A stretch of 64,000 nt of DNA. Source: Chondrilla cf. caribensis (lineage: Eukaryota; Porifera; Demospongiae; Chondrillida; Chondrillidae). Position numbers and translations under genes: made by a program. Under the pieces are notes generated by a model. That model was not told the DNA's origin. It saw nothing but the letters and a program-made list of their open reading frames with translations, and searched no databases. Location: the NCBI GenBank assembly GCA_964020155.1, contig OZ026555.1, positions 3,791,295 to 3,855,294 on the forward strand. The letters run 5' to 3'. Shown in pieces: positions 9,971 to 21,071 of this stretch. The stretch's first letter is position 1. Every line of letters begins with the position of its first letter.

Positions 9971-10333
9971 GTCGCCCTCTGTATATCGATACCCTTTGGA
10001 TATCGATAGTAATATGCTGCATAAGTATGTATGTGTGCGTGTATGCATTTGTGCGTGCGGGCATAGTCGCCCTCTGTATATCGATACCCTTTGGATATCG
10101 ATAGTAATATGCTGCATAAGTATGTATGTGTGCGTGTATGCATTTGTGCGTGCGGGCATAGTCGCCCTCTGTATATCGATGCCCTTTGGATATCGATAGT
10201 AATATGCTGCATAAGTATGTATGTGTGCGTGCGGGCATAGTCGCCCTCTGTATATCGATACCCTTTGGATATTGATAGTAATATGCTGCATAAGTATGTA
10301 TGTGTGCATGTATGCATTTGTGCGTGCGGGCAT
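9971..10333 (+). repeat. 95-bp tandem repeat, about 3.9 copies
   Basis: Units start with GTCGCCCTCTGTATATCGAT at 9971, 10066, 10161 and 10240. The third unit lost 16 bases. Open frames across it simply reflect the unit structure. The repeat begins a few bases after the inverted-repeat element. Confidence 0.92.
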
Positions 10334-11369
10334 ACGTGTGTGTCTGTTTATTTGCAGGACATACTACTATGATGTGAAACACACTAATATACATATAAAA
10401 TAAAGCTTCACAATTGTAAGTGACTTTCATACTGAATTGGGTTTATTACTATATACACAGATACATACACAAACTACGTAATAATTCCCTACAGCATAAT
10501 AATAATATTATTATAATATTTACATGTATTTGCTTTATCTGGAGCTCCTTGTGAAGAGATGATTCTCACACTATCCGAACAGATACATATTCATCTCCTT
10601 CTCTATCCATCAAACTGTATGTTGCAAATATTACATATTGTACATATATCTTACATATGAAGTATCATGTTGACATTTGGTTGAGACTGGACACCATTTG
10701 TGTAAACATACATATATACCTCTTATAATAATCTGGAAGTAACCTTTGGGGAATCCCCTATATAGGACTTGCCTTATAGGGGAATATTATCACATAGTAC
10801 ATAATAATGATAATGATTGGTAGGAACAACATCATTGGAGTAAACAAGCCTCAGACCAGGAAGTAACCTTCTGGAAATCCCCACTATAGGAACTATGACA
10901 TAATGTCTGACTTAGCATTATGGTTAAACTATATAATATGATATATAATATCTACATCTATATAATACATATACATGTCATAGTAAACTGGTGGGAAATC
11001 TCTATCCTGTTGTTACAGTAATTATTATTTGTACTTCCCACAAACAGGTCCAGAATTGAATAACAGTGGCGAGTCAGTCACAAAGATATCTGCAGAGAAC
11101 AAAGCTGACACATTTGTAATATTACAAGTAGTATGGTTACTATTACTGCTTATACCATGAGACTGTGTGTGTGTGTGAGTGTGTTGTGTTTGCACGCATT
11201 CTAAATAGAAAAACACAGGCAATTAGTCCAAAATACAGGAAACAACAGGTTAGCGGTTAATACTGAAGCATTGTACCTGCACTGTTGCTTTTGATGCATG
11301 ACATATTATGTACGCTGAGATAACCCTATGCTACGTCAGCAGATGTTGTCATAACATTACTGTTATCTG

Positions 11370-11606
11370 CGTAGGAGTGGTAGATTACAACAAACAAAGA
11401 ATAGGGAATTCCTGGAAGGTCGGGGTTACTTCTGGAAAAATAATAATTTTATGTTTCAAATGTACAAACAACATCTTAGGACTAGCAGAAGGACCAGGTA
11501 TATGTAAATTACAACAAACAAAGAATAGGGAATTCCTGGAGGGTCAGGGTTACTTCTGGAAAAATAATAATTTTATGTTTCAAATGTGACTAGCAGAAGG
11601 ACCAGG
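11370..11606 (+). repeat. About 122-bp tandem duplication
   Basis: The stretch AACAAACAAAGAATAGGGAA...ATTTTATGTTTCAAATGT occurs twice in a row, from about 11387 and 11510, with a few substitutions. No protein recognised. Confidence 0.85.
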
Positions 11607-12111
11607 TACGTATATGTATAAGAAGACTCAATTCACTGGTAGTATCAGTTTGTAAAGTTTTTAAATAACTGTTAGCGAAATTGGAGAATCACCAAGGACA
11701 AGATGCTCTTGCATAATAAATACATACAGTATGTATAAAGATGTATTGTGTCAGATATATTCTGTGAATATGGTGCACAGGTATATGTTATAATATTATG
11801 GATGCACACTGATTCTGAAATATAATAGGGATGTTGTCACTTCCACCTTTTTGCCCCAGTCACATGGGACACAGTGAATCAATGGATATGACATAAAATG
11901 TACAAACAGTATTCACACAAGTGGACACATACCGTACTGTACATTCATTACATATCCATGCATGTACGTTTGCATGTATGTTTACATGTGTGTTTGCATG
12001 TATGTTTATAAGTACGTACGTTTGCATGTTTGTTTACATGTATGTCTGCATGTACATGAACAATGTGATAGATCATTGAGCAATTAAGTCCTAGTAGGTG
12101 GGGTGGTCCCA

Positions 12112-12417
12112 CTACGGTCCCACCCTCAGTGGGGGAGATACGAGGATGATGCTGTCCCCTCTGACAAAGAGCATCGGGACGTTCCATTCTGAAGTCTGCA
12201 AGAGGAGAAACAAATGGGTATACTCTATGTACAGTAATGTATGATACAAGAAATTATAACATGTAGGGAGTATGAGATGTGCATGTGGTGCGAGTGTGTC
12301 ATTTGTGTATGTGTTCAAGGTTGCAGCAGCTGAAAAGGTTGGTCTATTGTGAGTGTGAGCATGAATATACCTACATGAACTTGCACATGTACACACACAC
12401 AACAGACACAAACACAC

Positions 12418-12470
<53 letters not shown>

Positions 12471-12530
12471 CACCTTATACATTTCTTCACATGTTTCTTC
12501 ATCAACTTTCACTGTTGTTACTGTCTCCTC
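12112..12530 (-). pseudogene. LSM3 exon 2/3 duplicate (pseudogene fragment)
   Basis: Bases 12195-12112 repeat the last LSM3 exon with its acceptor. The peptide ends in [20 protein letters not shown], against [20 protein letters not shown] in the real gene. Bases 12530-12474 repeat the 3' part of exon 2 ([19 protein letters not shown]) with its GT-rich donor. The first 36 bases of exon 2 and all of exon 1 are missing. The Sm2 motif glycine after RGD is Ser here, and KR has become EW. It arose with the segmental duplication and cannot make an Lsm fold alone. Confidence 0.85.
12424..12468. repeat. (CA)n microsatellite
   Basis: About 45 bases of CA directly after the donor of the duplicated LSM3 exon 2 (TG in the sense of that exon), as in the real gene. 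Confidence 0.95.
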
Positions 12531-12639
12531 TATGTAATATATTTGTTCAATATGCAGTACATAGTACAGTTTAATGTGCTTAATTGGTCTTGAGAGGTTG
12601 GCAAAAGTACCAAAAAGCACCAAGGTACCATAAAATCTA

Positions 12640-12825
12640 AAATGAAGGGTAAATTTTGTAAAATCAGTTTCTTTTTAACCACAAGAGTCTTGTAAAATCT
12701 CTTTTATCTAGTAATCTAGAAGGAAGTTGCACTAGATGGAAATCCCCAATTCTACCACTTCATCCTGTTTACGGCCCATGGATATGTAGACACAGACACT
12801 GGTCTATGAACCAGGAGTGAATCAT
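12640..12825. repeat. Repeat shared with 14865-15040
   Basis: The run from GTAAATTTTGTAAAATCAGT to GAACCAGGAGTGAATCA is nearly identical in the two places. It is another trace of duplication around the protease cluster. From 12830 to 13320 I see nothing but AT-rich sequence. Confidence 0.8.
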
Positions 12826-13343
12826 TGATTCAATTAAATATTGTCATTAAAATCCAAAGTCTTCCAAATGAACCCCGATCACATGTTGATCATGCAGGAA
12901 CTCATAGACATGATGGAAGAATCTTACTGTTATGTCACTATTATACTATATTATATTAGTTAGAATCAATGCATATCATAGTCCATAGTGTTATGTGCAT
13001 GCTGTATATATACAGTCATATCTAACACTTCCCATGTACATACATAATATGTTCCTACACACAAGTACACACATAATATGTATATTACTTTATAATATAA
13101 TTATTATTCAAAAACAAACCAGGAAATGGTACAAGATAATAATAATGCAATGTAATTTTAAAGGCAAGTTTCGAACACAGATGTAATAATGAGACATTAA
13201 AATAATAAAAATAATAATAATAACATTATAATTATAATCTTATGGACAAGTACCTAACGCCACGTCTGTGTTGAAAAAAAATATATACATACTGATAATA
13301 TTGATATTGTTATTGTGACAAAGTTGGGATTGTACAAGGGTTT

Positions 13344-13470
13344 CACAGCGAAAAACGACCTCTTGTACGGTGCCGTCAATTGGGTAAAACGGACACCGAA
13401 TATACGTATGTCACGGACTTTGCGCGGATGTCCGTATTGCGCAATACGGGATCCGTCTGTTGTCTGAACA
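13344..13470. repeat. CpG-rich insertion in the promoter of the truncated protease
   Basis: Upstream of both protease genes the sequence GACAAAGTTGGGATTGT is shared. Here a stretch of about 125 CpG-rich bases then intervenes before the shared TATA box; it is absent at 3253. It contains the perfect 18-base palindrome CCGTATTGCGCAATACGG (13432-13449). Confidence 0.6.
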
Positions 13471-13478
13471 TATAAAAG
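13471..13478 (+). promoter_or_regulatory. TATA box of the truncated protease paralogue
   Basis: TATAAAAG, 62 bases before the ATG, with the same downstream core as the first protease gene. Confidence 0.75.
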
Positions 13479-13532
13479 GATGTCTTTTGTCTCATTGCGG
13501 CAGCTTCAGTCAGATTTTCCGTAAAACTCAAA

Positions 13533-14006
13533 ATGGACTGCAATTTTGCTATTGTTCTACTGAGTTTTTTTGTCTTCACTGGAAATGAGGTTGGAGTGTT
13601 CTCCTTCCCTGCTGATGATTTACCCATAGAGATGACTGGATATGACGAAGATATCAAGGAAGAAGAAAATCCTCAAGATGGAGATATTGGCCATTTCGAC
13701 CCAGATGACCTTGTTGACCATTACACCAAAGAGATCCTTGACAGAAATCGCAAAGTTACATTCGACCTTAAAACTGTAGAAGTAACCTATGAAACAGATG
13801 AGGAAGTTATCCAAATTCTGGAAATGGTTCGTAAGGATAATTCAACTCGTCTGATTAGCTCCTACGGTGTACACAATAAACTGGGTCAAAATATGTCCAT
13901 ATCTGAGAGGGAAAAACGTTCAACAGCATTCATCATTGGAACTGACAACCGTTGCAAGATTTCCACTGAAGAAGACAGCAGTCAGCTGTTGAAACGTTTG
14001 GTGTAA
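13533..14006 (+). pseudogene. Truncated protease paralogue: signal plus propeptide only
   Basis: Residues 1-144 match the intact protease at 3315: signal peptide, acidic DIGHFDPDDL propeptide, and a basic site EREKRS at 125-130. The match stops just after FIIGTDNR-KIS. The remaining residues (TEEDSSQLLKRLV) and the stop come from an inverted copy of repeat family D. The His, Asp and Ser motifs are all absent. The promoter and start are intact, so it could be transcribed and secreted as a propeptide-like protein, but it cannot be a protease. Pseudogene is the cautious reading. Confidence 0.75.
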
Positions 14007-14085
14007 AAATTATTTGGCTAGTGAATTACATTGAATTTGTGATATATGATGACACCTAGCCGTTCAACCATTTTCGTACTTAGCT
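13966..14085 (-). repeat. Repeat family D, inverted copy
   Basis: CCACTGAAGAAGACAGCAGT at the start and ATGACACCTAGCC near the end match the reverse complement of 8620-8740. The breakpoint lies inside the protease frame. From 14090 to 14560 I recognise nothing. Confidence 0.7.
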
Positions 14086-14590
14086 CAGTGTTTCTTGTAT
14101 AATCTCATTACATGACATTGTACTTCAATACAATGCATTATAATGACATAGTGTGAATGAATATAAGTGTATTATGATAAATTTATTCTATGAAGCATGT
14201 ACACAGCACGTGGTATACATACATACATTCTGCTAATTATGCATAGATATGTATATAATTAAGTATTATGATCATGATAATACATATGTATGTATATTTA
14301 ATTTAGTATTGGGAGTTAAGTGTTAGCTACATCATCTGTGCATGCAACGTGTGGAGTTGAATAAACAAATAATATTTGCATATTGGATTACGCTATTATT
14401 GATTGCGTTATCAATCAATAGAGTTTGGATGTTGAGTGAAATCCCTGGGACACTGTATTATGATCTGCTTGCCAAAGATCAAAACACGATGATAGCTGGG
14501 ACAAGTATCTCCATTCCATTATCACCAGATTGGACTTAAATACATGTCCATAATATAGATACCATTATGTGCAGTGCAATGTGTGCATCA

Positions 14591-14591
<1 letters not shown>

Positions 14592-14649
<58 letters not shown>

Positions 14650-14666
14650 ACACATGGACGCACATG

Positions 14667-14730
<64 letters not shown>

Positions 14731-14759
14731 CGCACATGCACGCACACACACACACACAC
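14592..14759. repeat. Compound (CA)n microsatellite
   Basis: Three CA tracts separated by two copies of GGACGCACATGCACG; about 168 bases in all. Confidence 0.95.
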
Positions 14760-15099
14760 GTCTGTACAATTATGTGCTGTGTAATGCATTCATTAACTGG
14801 TGCATGAGAAAAGGAGCACAAAAGTGCCAAGTAAGCACCAAGATTACCATAGTAACTAAAGTAAGGGTAAATTTTGTAAAATCAGTTTCTTTTTAACTAC
14901 AAGAGTCTTGTAAAATCTCTTTTATCTAGTAATCTAGAAGGAAGTTGCACTAGCTGGAAACCCCCAATTCTACCACTCCATCCTGTTTACAGCCCATGGA
15001 TATGTAGACACAGACACTGGTCTATGAACCAGGAGTGAATCAATTTGATCATTATTTCATAATTGGTATACTATATTTAATATGATATAATAGATAATG

Positions 15100-15222
15100 G
15101 AAAGAAGGTTGTTTGACTAGGTGACATGCATATTATGGATAATTTCAATGGAAATCTCCAGCCATAGAAAGTTTATCACACCATATTATGTTTCGGCAGC
15201 TGGCTGCTACCTTTGGTCAGTG
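15100..15222 (+). repeat. Repeat family D, copy 3
   Basis: Contains ACTAGGTGACATGCATATTA, CAGCCATAGAAAGTT and GGCTGCTACCTTTGGTCAGTG. The inverted-repeat transposon at 15235 starts directly beyond it. Confidence 0.65.
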
Positions 15223-15234
15223 GGCATCCGTAAA

Positions 15235-15871
15235 CACTGGACTGAGCCAGTCCACAGTCCATGGACTGGACTGCGGACTAGCTCAATGAGCACTTCTACT
15301 ACAAACCATGCACTTATGATTATGATCCTTCGCCACGCCCACTTCCGGAAATCAACCACGCCCACTTCCTCTCAGCCTTACAATCTTTGCATACAACATA
15401 AGGAAATGCGGATATTTTATGATGCTGGGTCGCCTCCATCTCAGCAGCATATGGGCAATTGCTGTTACCATCTGTAAATGAGATGCATCATTTTCAATTG
15501 GCCCAGCTTCAAAGCTGAAGACATCCTGATACTACCTCAGATTGCCTGTACCTTGATATCTGAACAAAAGAACCTACTGAACCTTTTTAAATATGGTTAT
15601 GAGTTGAACTACAAGGAGGCTGGGTTAACTTTGCATGACTTAATGCATTTATCATTAAATTTAGTATACTATTAGTTATTATTATCATTACATTGTTATG
15701 TTTAGGATTGATAGTGGGTTTATGTTAATAAGCTGACAAGGAAGTGGGTGTGGCAAAGGATCATAGTTGGAAGTGGGTGTGGCAATGTATCATAGTCGGA
15801 ATTAGGTGTGGTCTGTATCCAGAATTGCTCACTGAGCCAGTCCATGGACTGTGGACTGGCTCAGTCCAGTG
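15235..15871. mobile_element. Nonautonomous DNA transposon with 35-bp perfect terminal repeats
   Basis: The 35 bases from 15235 (starting CACTGGACTGAGCCAGTCC) are the exact reverse complement of 15837-15871. The ends CACTGG...CCAGTG recall hAT-like families. Inside each end lie copies of a CACGCCCACTTCC motif in opposite orientation. No transposase is encoded in the 637 bp; the small open frames inside have no recognisable domain. I could not identify a clear target-site duplication. Confidence 0.85.
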
Positions 15872-16325
15872 ATTACAGATAGTCTATGTCAAAGGGGTGG
15901 GTGTGCGTTGTTGAATGCAATAATAGATATTGCAATATACTCTGTCTGTCTACCAGAATCTTGGAGACCCCAGAAAGAGTCGTCATTCCCCTTGAACGGA
16001 GAAATAGGAACACTCCCCATAACATATATGTTGAACACTATTTTAACTATTCCAACATCCATTACAGAAGAACAGATCTAGACAGGGATTTAATATATCT
16101 ACATGTATAATATTTAAGAATAGCAAATTCCAACTTTTATTATCGACACTTTGTCAGCTCAGAAGCAAATGAATTGAATAAATGAAGTTGCAAATGAACA
16201 GCACACAATTAATTGCATTCACACTCTCAGCAAACTACGTATGTTATGATTCTATATGTATGTAAAGAGTCCTATGTTCTATGCACCTATTGGCCTATAT
16301 TGTGTCCATGTGCACTATTTGCCTA

Positions 16326-17342
16326 CTACTCAAAAGTGACATTGCAAACGCCTCCATTGTTTCTCAGCCACAAGCATGTGTCCACAAATTTTTTCTTTGT
16401 AAATCGAGTCGCCCGATTGTAGCGTGTACCACGTAGAGTCAATGTACCACTGTTGACACCGTAGGAGAGGTACACTTTTCTGGTACGAAAATGTTCATTG
16501 GTCATGAGAGGTCCTCCAGTCATCCCGACATAAGTGTCACTTGAGTGAATAATGTATCTGTCCTCGCACACAGCTCTTCCATTCACTATGCCACAGGGTA
16601 CAGCAGCTCTTCCATCACTACAATACATGCAGTCGTAGCTGTGGTACCAGTAGGTCCTGTCGTAAGGGTAACCACAGACCGAGGCATTCACTATCGGCAT
16701 TGGATCGCGGAAGGCAAACCCTAGATAACAAGTTGAAGAGATATCACGAGAATCCAGAAGAAGAAGAGCAATGTCGTAGCGTAGGTCTCCCAAGAGCCTG
16801 AATTCCGTGTACAAGGAGATGTTGAGAACATCAGCATGGATTCCTCTTCGATAGCAAGTCCTCCCGATGTAGACATCAAGGTTCCTGTAGTACCTTCGTG
16901 TAGTTGTGTTGTAGACGCAGTGACCGGCGGTGATGGCATGATGAGGTCCAATCATGAACACTGTGCAATAACCCACACCTCTGGAGGAAGACAGCTCACC
17001 AATAGCACAAAGTGGAGCTAAAAGTGTGCTGTAAATTCTGTATCGGCTGTCTCTCCCAATGATATCTCGTTTGGTCTTGTCAGGCATTTCTTCGGATGGG
17101 TCACTGTCTTCAGGAATATTGTGCACGTTGAACAAATTGGACGATTTGTACGTATTAGCCATCTCAAGAGTGCGAGCCACCTCCTTGTCAGTCTGGTATG
17201 TTTCTTCACCGTTGGAGCGATCCAGGGTCATCATGCGACTATCTTCAGTTTCATCTTCCGGGACACCTTCAACTGGCACGCTGCTTGCCAATGCGAGAAT
17301 GGCTGCAGCAATCAGAGAAATGGCTGCTAGTTTACGATCCAT
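16326..17342 (-). CDS. Secreted trypsin-fold protease homologue with Thr at the catalytic Ser position
   Basis: A single-exon frame of 338 residues from ATG at 17342 (a GTG lies one codon earlier). It has a signal peptide (about 1-22), a propeptide ending DKTKR (to 92), then DIIGRDSRYRI and the protease domain: TAGHC with His141, RYDIALLLLD with Asp190, and GMTGGP with Thr275 where Ser is expected. The terminal DTCLWLRNNGGVCN is shared with the intact Ser protease at 3315, but the rest is clearly diverged. The Thr is present in both duplicate copies, so it is not a read error. It is either catalytically dead, with a binding or decoy role, or a Thr-nucleophile variant. The TATA box is at 17405-17412. 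Confidence 0.85.
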   Translation of the reverse strand: MDRKLAAISLIAAAILALASSVPVEGVPEDETEDSRMMTLDRSNGEETYQTDKEVARTLEMANTYKSSNLFNVHNIPEDSDPSEEMPDKTKRDIIGRDSRYRIYSTLLAPLCAIGELSSSRGVGYCTVFMIGPHHAITAGHCVYNTTTRRYYRNLDVYIGRTCYRRGIHADVLNISLYTEFRLLGDLRYDIALLLLDSRDISSTCYLGFAFRDPMPIVNASVCGYPYDRTYWYHSYDCMYCSDGRAAVPCGIVNGRAVCEDRYIIHSSDTYVGMTGGPLMTNEHFRTRKVYLSYGVNSGTLTLRGTRYNRATRFTKKKFVDTCLWLRNNGGVCNVTFE

Positions 17343-17404
17343 CACGATTCAGCTCTGTCGATCAGATTCAACTGGTACGATGGACAGCAGCTGATCAGGT
17401 CCTG

Positions 17405-17412
17405 CTTTTATA
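17405..17412 (-). promoter_or_regulatory. TATA box of the intact Thr-protease homologue
   Basis: TATAAAAG on the minus strand, 62 bases before the ATG at 17342, identical in context to that at 8365. Confidence 0.75.
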
Positions 17413-17644
17413 GCTGGTCACTTCCTCCAGAAATCTGTGACATCATGCACCACATCATGACTACAATACACAAACAATATTAATATAATATAGAATGGCA
17501 TTATAAGCATAATATTATTGTGAACTTTATACTGCACTCTGTACACATACATACATACTATTGTTACTGTTTATAGTACATACATCATGATAATACTACA
17601 ATAATACTATCGTAGTTAACAATTTCATTTCGCTCTTATGGAAA

Positions 17645-17755
17645 GAGGGTTATAGGTTAGGTGACATCTTATAGATTAGTTCAATGGGAAACTCTAGCCA
17701 TAGAAATTTCTTCAGCAGCTGACTGCTACCTTCGAATTCCTTAGTGGTATTTCTT
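17645..17755 (+). repeat. Repeat family D, copy 4
   Basis: Matches 8620-8740 in position and orientation relative to the neighbouring protease homologue, so it was duplicated with it. Similarity between the two loci continues to about 8960 and 18010. Confidence 0.75.
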
Positions 17756-18062
17756 CTATACCTTATCTAGGTCTTGTGATAGCACACAAAAAGGTCATCA
17801 TGATTATCATGTGAAATTGCACAAGAGGTCAATCCTCAATTGCACATATGGCTACTATTACCACATGACAATAGATTTATAACCTTTGGTCAATGTTCTG
17901 GATTGTGATGTTCACTAGTTTTTGCAGTAAACACGACATAATTGATGTAAGGTTAGGATCACTATATTATATAGACAACCATGTGTAAATTACTGTAAAA
18001 CTATTGTTATAAGAGTGTGTGCTTATAATATATATGTGTATCTGTTTAATTAGTTGTGTACA

Positions 18063-18065
<3 letters not shown>

Positions 18066-18102
<37 letters not shown>
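18066..18102. repeat. (AT)n microsatellite
   Basis: About 37 bases of alternating A and T. The sequence from 18120 to 19120 is the second copy of the segmental duplication and holds no gene of its own. Confidence 0.95.
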
Positions 18103-18104
<2 letters not shown>

Positions 18105-19122
18105 TACTGTATTATGGTACACTCAACTATATAAAACTAAAGCTTCACAAATGTAAGTGATTACCTGCAAATATGTATTACAATTACAATTCTTCATATA
18201 CTGTACATATATACATATGTATACACACAGGTACACACTAAGTAGGGTTTATTACTATATACACTGATGTATGTGCAAATGCGTACTAATGCAACGTGAT
18301 ATTATTATATTTACACATCTTCTGTATTTACTGTAGCATGATATTATCTGAAGTTCATTGTGAAGAGAGATTCCCATGCACACAATCCAAACAGATACAC
18401 ATTCACATATAATACTGTACAGTGGGAAACGTTTGCCGGACAAAATTTTTGCAAATATGGCTTCAAAATTGAAAATGGATAAAATTTTTGCAGATGCTGG
18501 TCACCACTCACGATAGAACAATGAGAATGGCTAATTCACAGATTTTAATTTTGCAGGTGTTAGGCCACCTGCAGAATCTGCGAAAATTTTGTCCCATGAA
18601 AATTTCCCGCTATACAGTATGAACTCAACAGTATATATCTCCTTCTCAATCCACCAAACTGTATGCTGCAAGTAATATGTATGTATGTATGTATAATATT
18701 TTCATATATAATATTATAGCATGATATCTTGCATACTAAATACATACAGTACGTATGAATACATACATATTGTATCAGATCTGTGAATATGGTGCACAGG
18801 TATATGTTATAATATTATGGATGCACACTGATTCTGGAATATAATCGGGATGTCGTCACTTCCAGCTTTCTCCCCCATGCAGTCCCATGGCACACAGTGA
18901 ATCATTGGATATGACATAAAAAGTACAAACAGTATTCATGCAAGTGGACACATTCAGTACGTATGCACGCATGTTTACATGTATGTTCACATGTATGTTT
19001 ATATGCATGTTTATAGGTATGTTTGCATGTATGTTTACATGTATGTTTGCATGTGTGTTTGTAGGTGTACATGAACAATGTGATAGATCATTGAACAAGT
19101 CCTAGTAGGCGGGGTGGTTCCA

Positions 19123-19402
19123 CTATGGTCCCACCCTCAGTGGGGGAGATACGAGGATGACACCATCCCCTCTGACAAAGAGCATCGGGATGTTCCGTTT
19201 TGAAGTCTGCAAGAGGAGAAACAAATAGGTATACTCTATGTACACTAATGTATGATACGAGAAATTATAACATGTAGGGAGTATGAGATGTGCATGTGGT
19301 GTGAGTGTGTGTCATTCATTCATGCGCTGGAAGGTAACAATGTTGATCTGCTGTGAATGCAAGCATGGATAAACCCACATGAACATGCACACACACATGC
19401 AT

Positions 19403-19468
<66 letters not shown>

Positions 19469-21038
19469 CCTTATACATTTCTTCACATGTTTCTTCATCA
19501 ACTTCCACTGTTGTTACTGTCTCCTCTACTTCACTTAACACCATGTTCAGATGTTGGTCATAGGCCTACAAATGCAATACATACAAGTGCACAGCAATAT
19601 TTGTAAGTCAGAATCAGCCCTATATATAGACAGCACACACTCAAATTTCATAATACATAGGGTATTCGTATGTACTATGTACATAACCAATTAGGTACAC
19701 ACAGTTATCGATCCCCACATCAATTATGGTAGAAAAACTGGAGATTTCATATTTACAATAAGATTGTGATACAGTATGTTGCTCAACATGGACTGTTTCA
19801 TTTTATAATGTAGATACTGGAGACAGGATGTGGGCAAGTACTGTATAATATTGGTATTTTATGTGGGTTTACATTTGTTGCTGCTACATATATGGAGTTA
19901 TTACAGTTCTTTTACTAACTTCGTTAGATGTCTTCACTACTACTCCTAGTCTACTCGGTTTTTTTAGTGGGTTTAATCATTTCATCTAATCTTCATTGTA
20001 ACATCGACTCGCGATAATCCACACAGACGTGTGGTCTCGCCGGTGTGTGACTGCAGTTAGCAGTAGTCACCGGTGTAGTATGAAAGGAGAATTGTGGAGG
20101 CTGGTTTCTGTGGTGGCTTCGTGGCTCAGTGGTTTATGACGGCTTTAGTCAGACACCCTGGGTTCGAGTCCCGCAGTTGCCGGTTTTTCGCTTTTCTCCT
20201 TTCTCCCTTAGCAGGCTGAATTCCACTTAGCTTTCGTATATATGGAGTTAGTTGTCTGTATGTACATATAGAGCACACACACATACACACGCATGCACGC
20301 ATGCACACGCACGCACGCACGCACACACACACACACACACACACATTAACTGGCGGATAATCAAATTCAGCAGTTTGACATTTCCCAAAAATTGTAACTA
20401 CCGGTGTGAATTCCATAAGTACGTATGTCATTTTGGGTAAATCCACCAAAACGTTCCCCAGTTTAGTGTAATCATAATTAGTGCTCAACAACAACCAACT
20501 ACCACGTTAGCAATAGGTCATATGGGAGAAACATGACCAGCCACAGCATTGCACCACACACAGCAATATCCCCTGATGAAAAAAAACTAAACTGAAGGTT
20601 TAGAAATGACTTGAATGGTAGTCGTATCTGTCATGTGTACACTTGCACTGTCAGTCTGAAGGGTGGCAATAAGTGGGCACAATTCAGAGGAATCAGGCAC
20701 AAAAACTAATGGTAATTCTTTGGACAATTACGTATGTCACTTGTTGACAAAATAATTGCAACATTTCGCCCTCTTGCGCTTCTTCAGGCAAAGTTTACAA
20801 AACTACAATTTATTTAGGCTTAGCACATCAACTAACTTCTATCATACCCTTCATCCATCAATCCAGCTCAACAAAGCATACCCCATAACACACACACATA
20901 GGGAAGATACTGCCAAAACACACAAGTATAACATGTAATTATACATACATACATACGTATATTTTTCGTGCTTGGAAAAAAACAATAATCCATGATCTAA
21001 AATTTTTGGTTATACAGTATATTACCACACATTCATAT

Positions 21039-21071
<33 letters not shown>

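Larger units (their letters stand above)
10380..12560. repeat. Segmental duplicate of about 18120-19570, copy 1
   Basis: Collinear similarity to the second copy begins at AAAGCTTCACAA (10404 and about 18140). It continues through GGTGCACAGGTATATGTTAT (11773 and 18794) and through the LSM3 exon copies. Only the 18-19.6 kb copy is connected to LSM3 exon 1, so this copy is the derived one. Confidence 0.75.

Noticed and set aside
9922..10430. Repetitive open frames (HTYLCSILLSISKG type)
   Set aside because: They are produced by the 95-bp tandem repeat, which is open in three frames by chance.
12112..12195. A second functional LSM3 gene
   Set aside because: No exon 1 copy exists nearby, and the duplicated exon 2 lacks its first 36 bases and acceptor.
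14566..14830. Long open frames of His/Thr or Cys/Val on both strands
   Set aside because: They are translations of CA/TG microsatellites. The same applies at 541-605, 19357-19544, 29032-29337, 33321-33653, 37070-37405, 39171-39882 and 41734-42276.
20113..20183. A possible tRNA gene with A and B boxes
   Set aside because: The acceptor and D stems do not pair and a repeat-like tail follows, so I treat it as a SINE-like relic.
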